Assembly (NCBI RefSeq): GCF_024347415.1
Contig: NZ_AP025477.1
Coordinates: 930,001 to 994,000, forward strand
DNA length: 64,000 nt
Source of the DNA: Vibrio crassostreae
GTDB taxonomy: Bacteria; Pseudomonadota; Gammaproteobacteria; Enterobacterales; Vibrionaceae
Reading direction: 5' to 3'
In this document: piece by piece, positions 63,486 to 64,000 of the stretch
How the letters are laid out: each line of letters begins with the position of its first letter
Numbering within the stretch: position 1 is the first letter of the stretch
Made by a program: the position numbers and the translations under genes
Notes under the pieces: generated by a model
Databases searched by the model: none
What the model saw: the letters and a program-made list of their open reading frames with translations, nothing else
What the model was told of the DNA's origin: nothing

Positions 63486-63714
63486 ATGGACAAAATGACC
63501 ACTTAAATTAGGACTAGTGTCGCTGATACTAAACTCACTAGAATGCATGTTTGCACGTAATCCTCAAGAAGCAAAAGAGTTAGCTCGGAAAGTATTAGAT
63601 GGCCTTGGTCGCCCTAGTGTTGGATGCGGAAACATGACTCGTATCTCTATGCTAAGAACCATCGTTCGTAAAGCCGATAAACAGTTACTCGCAACGAGTA
63701 AATCAACCCAATAA
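63486..63714 (+). pseudogene. Small early phage gene, possibly frameshifted
   Basis: A strong ribosome-binding site (GAGGGAG) precedes an ATG at 63486, but that frame stops after six codons (MDKMTT). A 65-residue frame starts at GTG 63517, or ATG 63547 (MFARNPQEAKELARKVLDGL), in the +1 register without its own ribosome-binding site and runs to 63714. The protein part looks genuine (ARNPQEAKELARKVLDGLG). Either a one-base shift broke the gene, or the short frame is a leader peptide. Confidence 0.5.
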
Positions 63715-63729
63715 CCAACTAATTAAATA

Positions 63730-63777
63730 CAGGCAAGCGGCGCTCTATGCGACCCCGCTTTGGCTTCGCTTTGCCTG
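63730..63777. other. Stem-loop after the early gene block
   Basis: CAGGCAA (63730-63736) and TTGCCTG (63771-63777) flank a GC-rich loop that also contains GCGG/CCGC. No T run follows. It may mark the end of the early transcript. Confidence 0.4.
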
Positions 63778-63902
63778 AATTTGGTGAATCCGCCATTAGC
63801 TTGCAATGGGTAAAAACTCTAACTACGAATGTTCTGGACATTTTTGTGTCAGTGTTTTTGCTAAATTAGCAATTTATGAATAACTACAGGTATGGAAAAC
63901 CA

Positions 63903-64000
63903 CTAACTTGGTGCCATGCGTGAATAGACTAGTTCAAGGCGCAATGCCCCTCGATCATCATCGAATAATTTACTTAATAAAGTGGCTTCGGGCTTGTTCA
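63903..64000 (-). CDS. Possible C-terminal end of a leftward gene at the window edge
   Basis: On the minus strand a frame open from the window edge gives NKPEATLLSKLFDDDRGALR followed by LELVYSRMAPS and stops at 63903-63905. Only 31 codons are visible, with a plausible amphipathic composition. It is opposite to the phage early genes, so it might belong to a cargo gene or be chance. I do not recognise it. Confidence 0.3.
   Translation of the reverse strand, partial: NKPEATLLSKLFDDDRGALRLELVYSRMAPS

Larger units (their letters stand above)
57676..64000 (+). mobile_element. Mu-like transposable prophage, left part
   Basis: A left end with TG terminus and repeated MuA-type sites, a leftward S24 repressor, then rightward ner, MuA, MuB, several small early genes and a DUF3164 gene in Mu order. 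The right end, tail and head genes lie beyond the window. Inserted in a caspase-family gene. Confidence 0.88.

Noticed and set aside
63730..63777. Integron attC-like folded site
   Set aside because: It has inverted arms but no recognisable attC core triplets or VCR-like consensus.
1..64000. tRNA, rRNA genes, CRISPR arrays or integron attC sites
   Set aside because: Nothing with the expected cloverleaf, regular short repeats or attC core sites was seen on reading through both strands.

Overview
The window reads as chromosomal DNA of a Vibrio, most likely of the Splendidus clade. This rests on a PrtV-type M6 protease, a neighbouring tal-tkt pair, a single-copy tad locus, LruC-domain and GlyGly-CTERM proteins, and a Mu-like prophage of Vibrio type. 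In V. cholerae prtV, tal and tkt lie on the small chromosome, so chromosome II is the likely replicon. This is inference, because no rRNA, tRNA or origin is present to confirm it.

Layout. 1-3400: a siderophore/iron-uptake cluster with the start of a TonB-dependent receptor, an AraC regulator, an FhuF-like ferric reductase and a lone FhuC-type ATPase, with candidate Fur boxes. 3544-6540: a PQQ-type sugar dehydrogenase, an orphan Fur box, a cold-shock protein, YaeQ and a small unknown. 6541-9906: a cluster of small dispersed repeats, then folE divergent from moeA-moeB. 10160-14343: a secreted LruC-domain protein with a partner lipoprotein, a small membrane protein and a mercaptopyruvate sulfurtransferase. 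14727-17030: a GGDEF-EAL protein with a degenerate GGDEF motif.

17166-29904: a complete tad (Flp pilus) locus. One leftward, tightly coupled operon encodes pilin, CpaB, secretin, CpaD-like lipoprotein, TadZ, TadA, TadB, TadC, TadD, TadE, TadF, TadG and an OmpA-type protein. The prepilin peptidase gene is divergent from it and is followed by a convergent LysR regulator. A strong palindrome lies between flp and the peptidase gene.

30452-48639: an M6 protease with a GlyGly-CTERM anchor; a SorC-type regulator with repeated operator half-sites upstream of tal-tkt; a small outer-membrane protein; an Aer-like chemoreceptor; an Lrp regulator divergent from a Gate-domain membrane protein; PrtV preceded by a small secreted protein that resembles PrtV's own N-terminal region; and an MFS exporter divergent from a LysR regulator. 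48741-56004: a BvgS-like hybrid kinase translationally coupled to an HD-GYP response regulator (a second c-di-GMP-degrading output), a DHH phosphoesterase and a 44-residue membrane peptide.

56254-64000: a secreted caspase-like gene cut just after its catalytic histidine by the left end of a Mu-like prophage. The prophage has a LexA-like repressor, Ner, MuA, MuB and early genes, and runs off the right edge. The most notable signals are this caspase disruption, the free-standing PrtV-propeptide-like protein, the SorC operator array, the flp-tadV palindrome and the orphan Fur box. Positions of short sites were counted by eye and may be off by a base.
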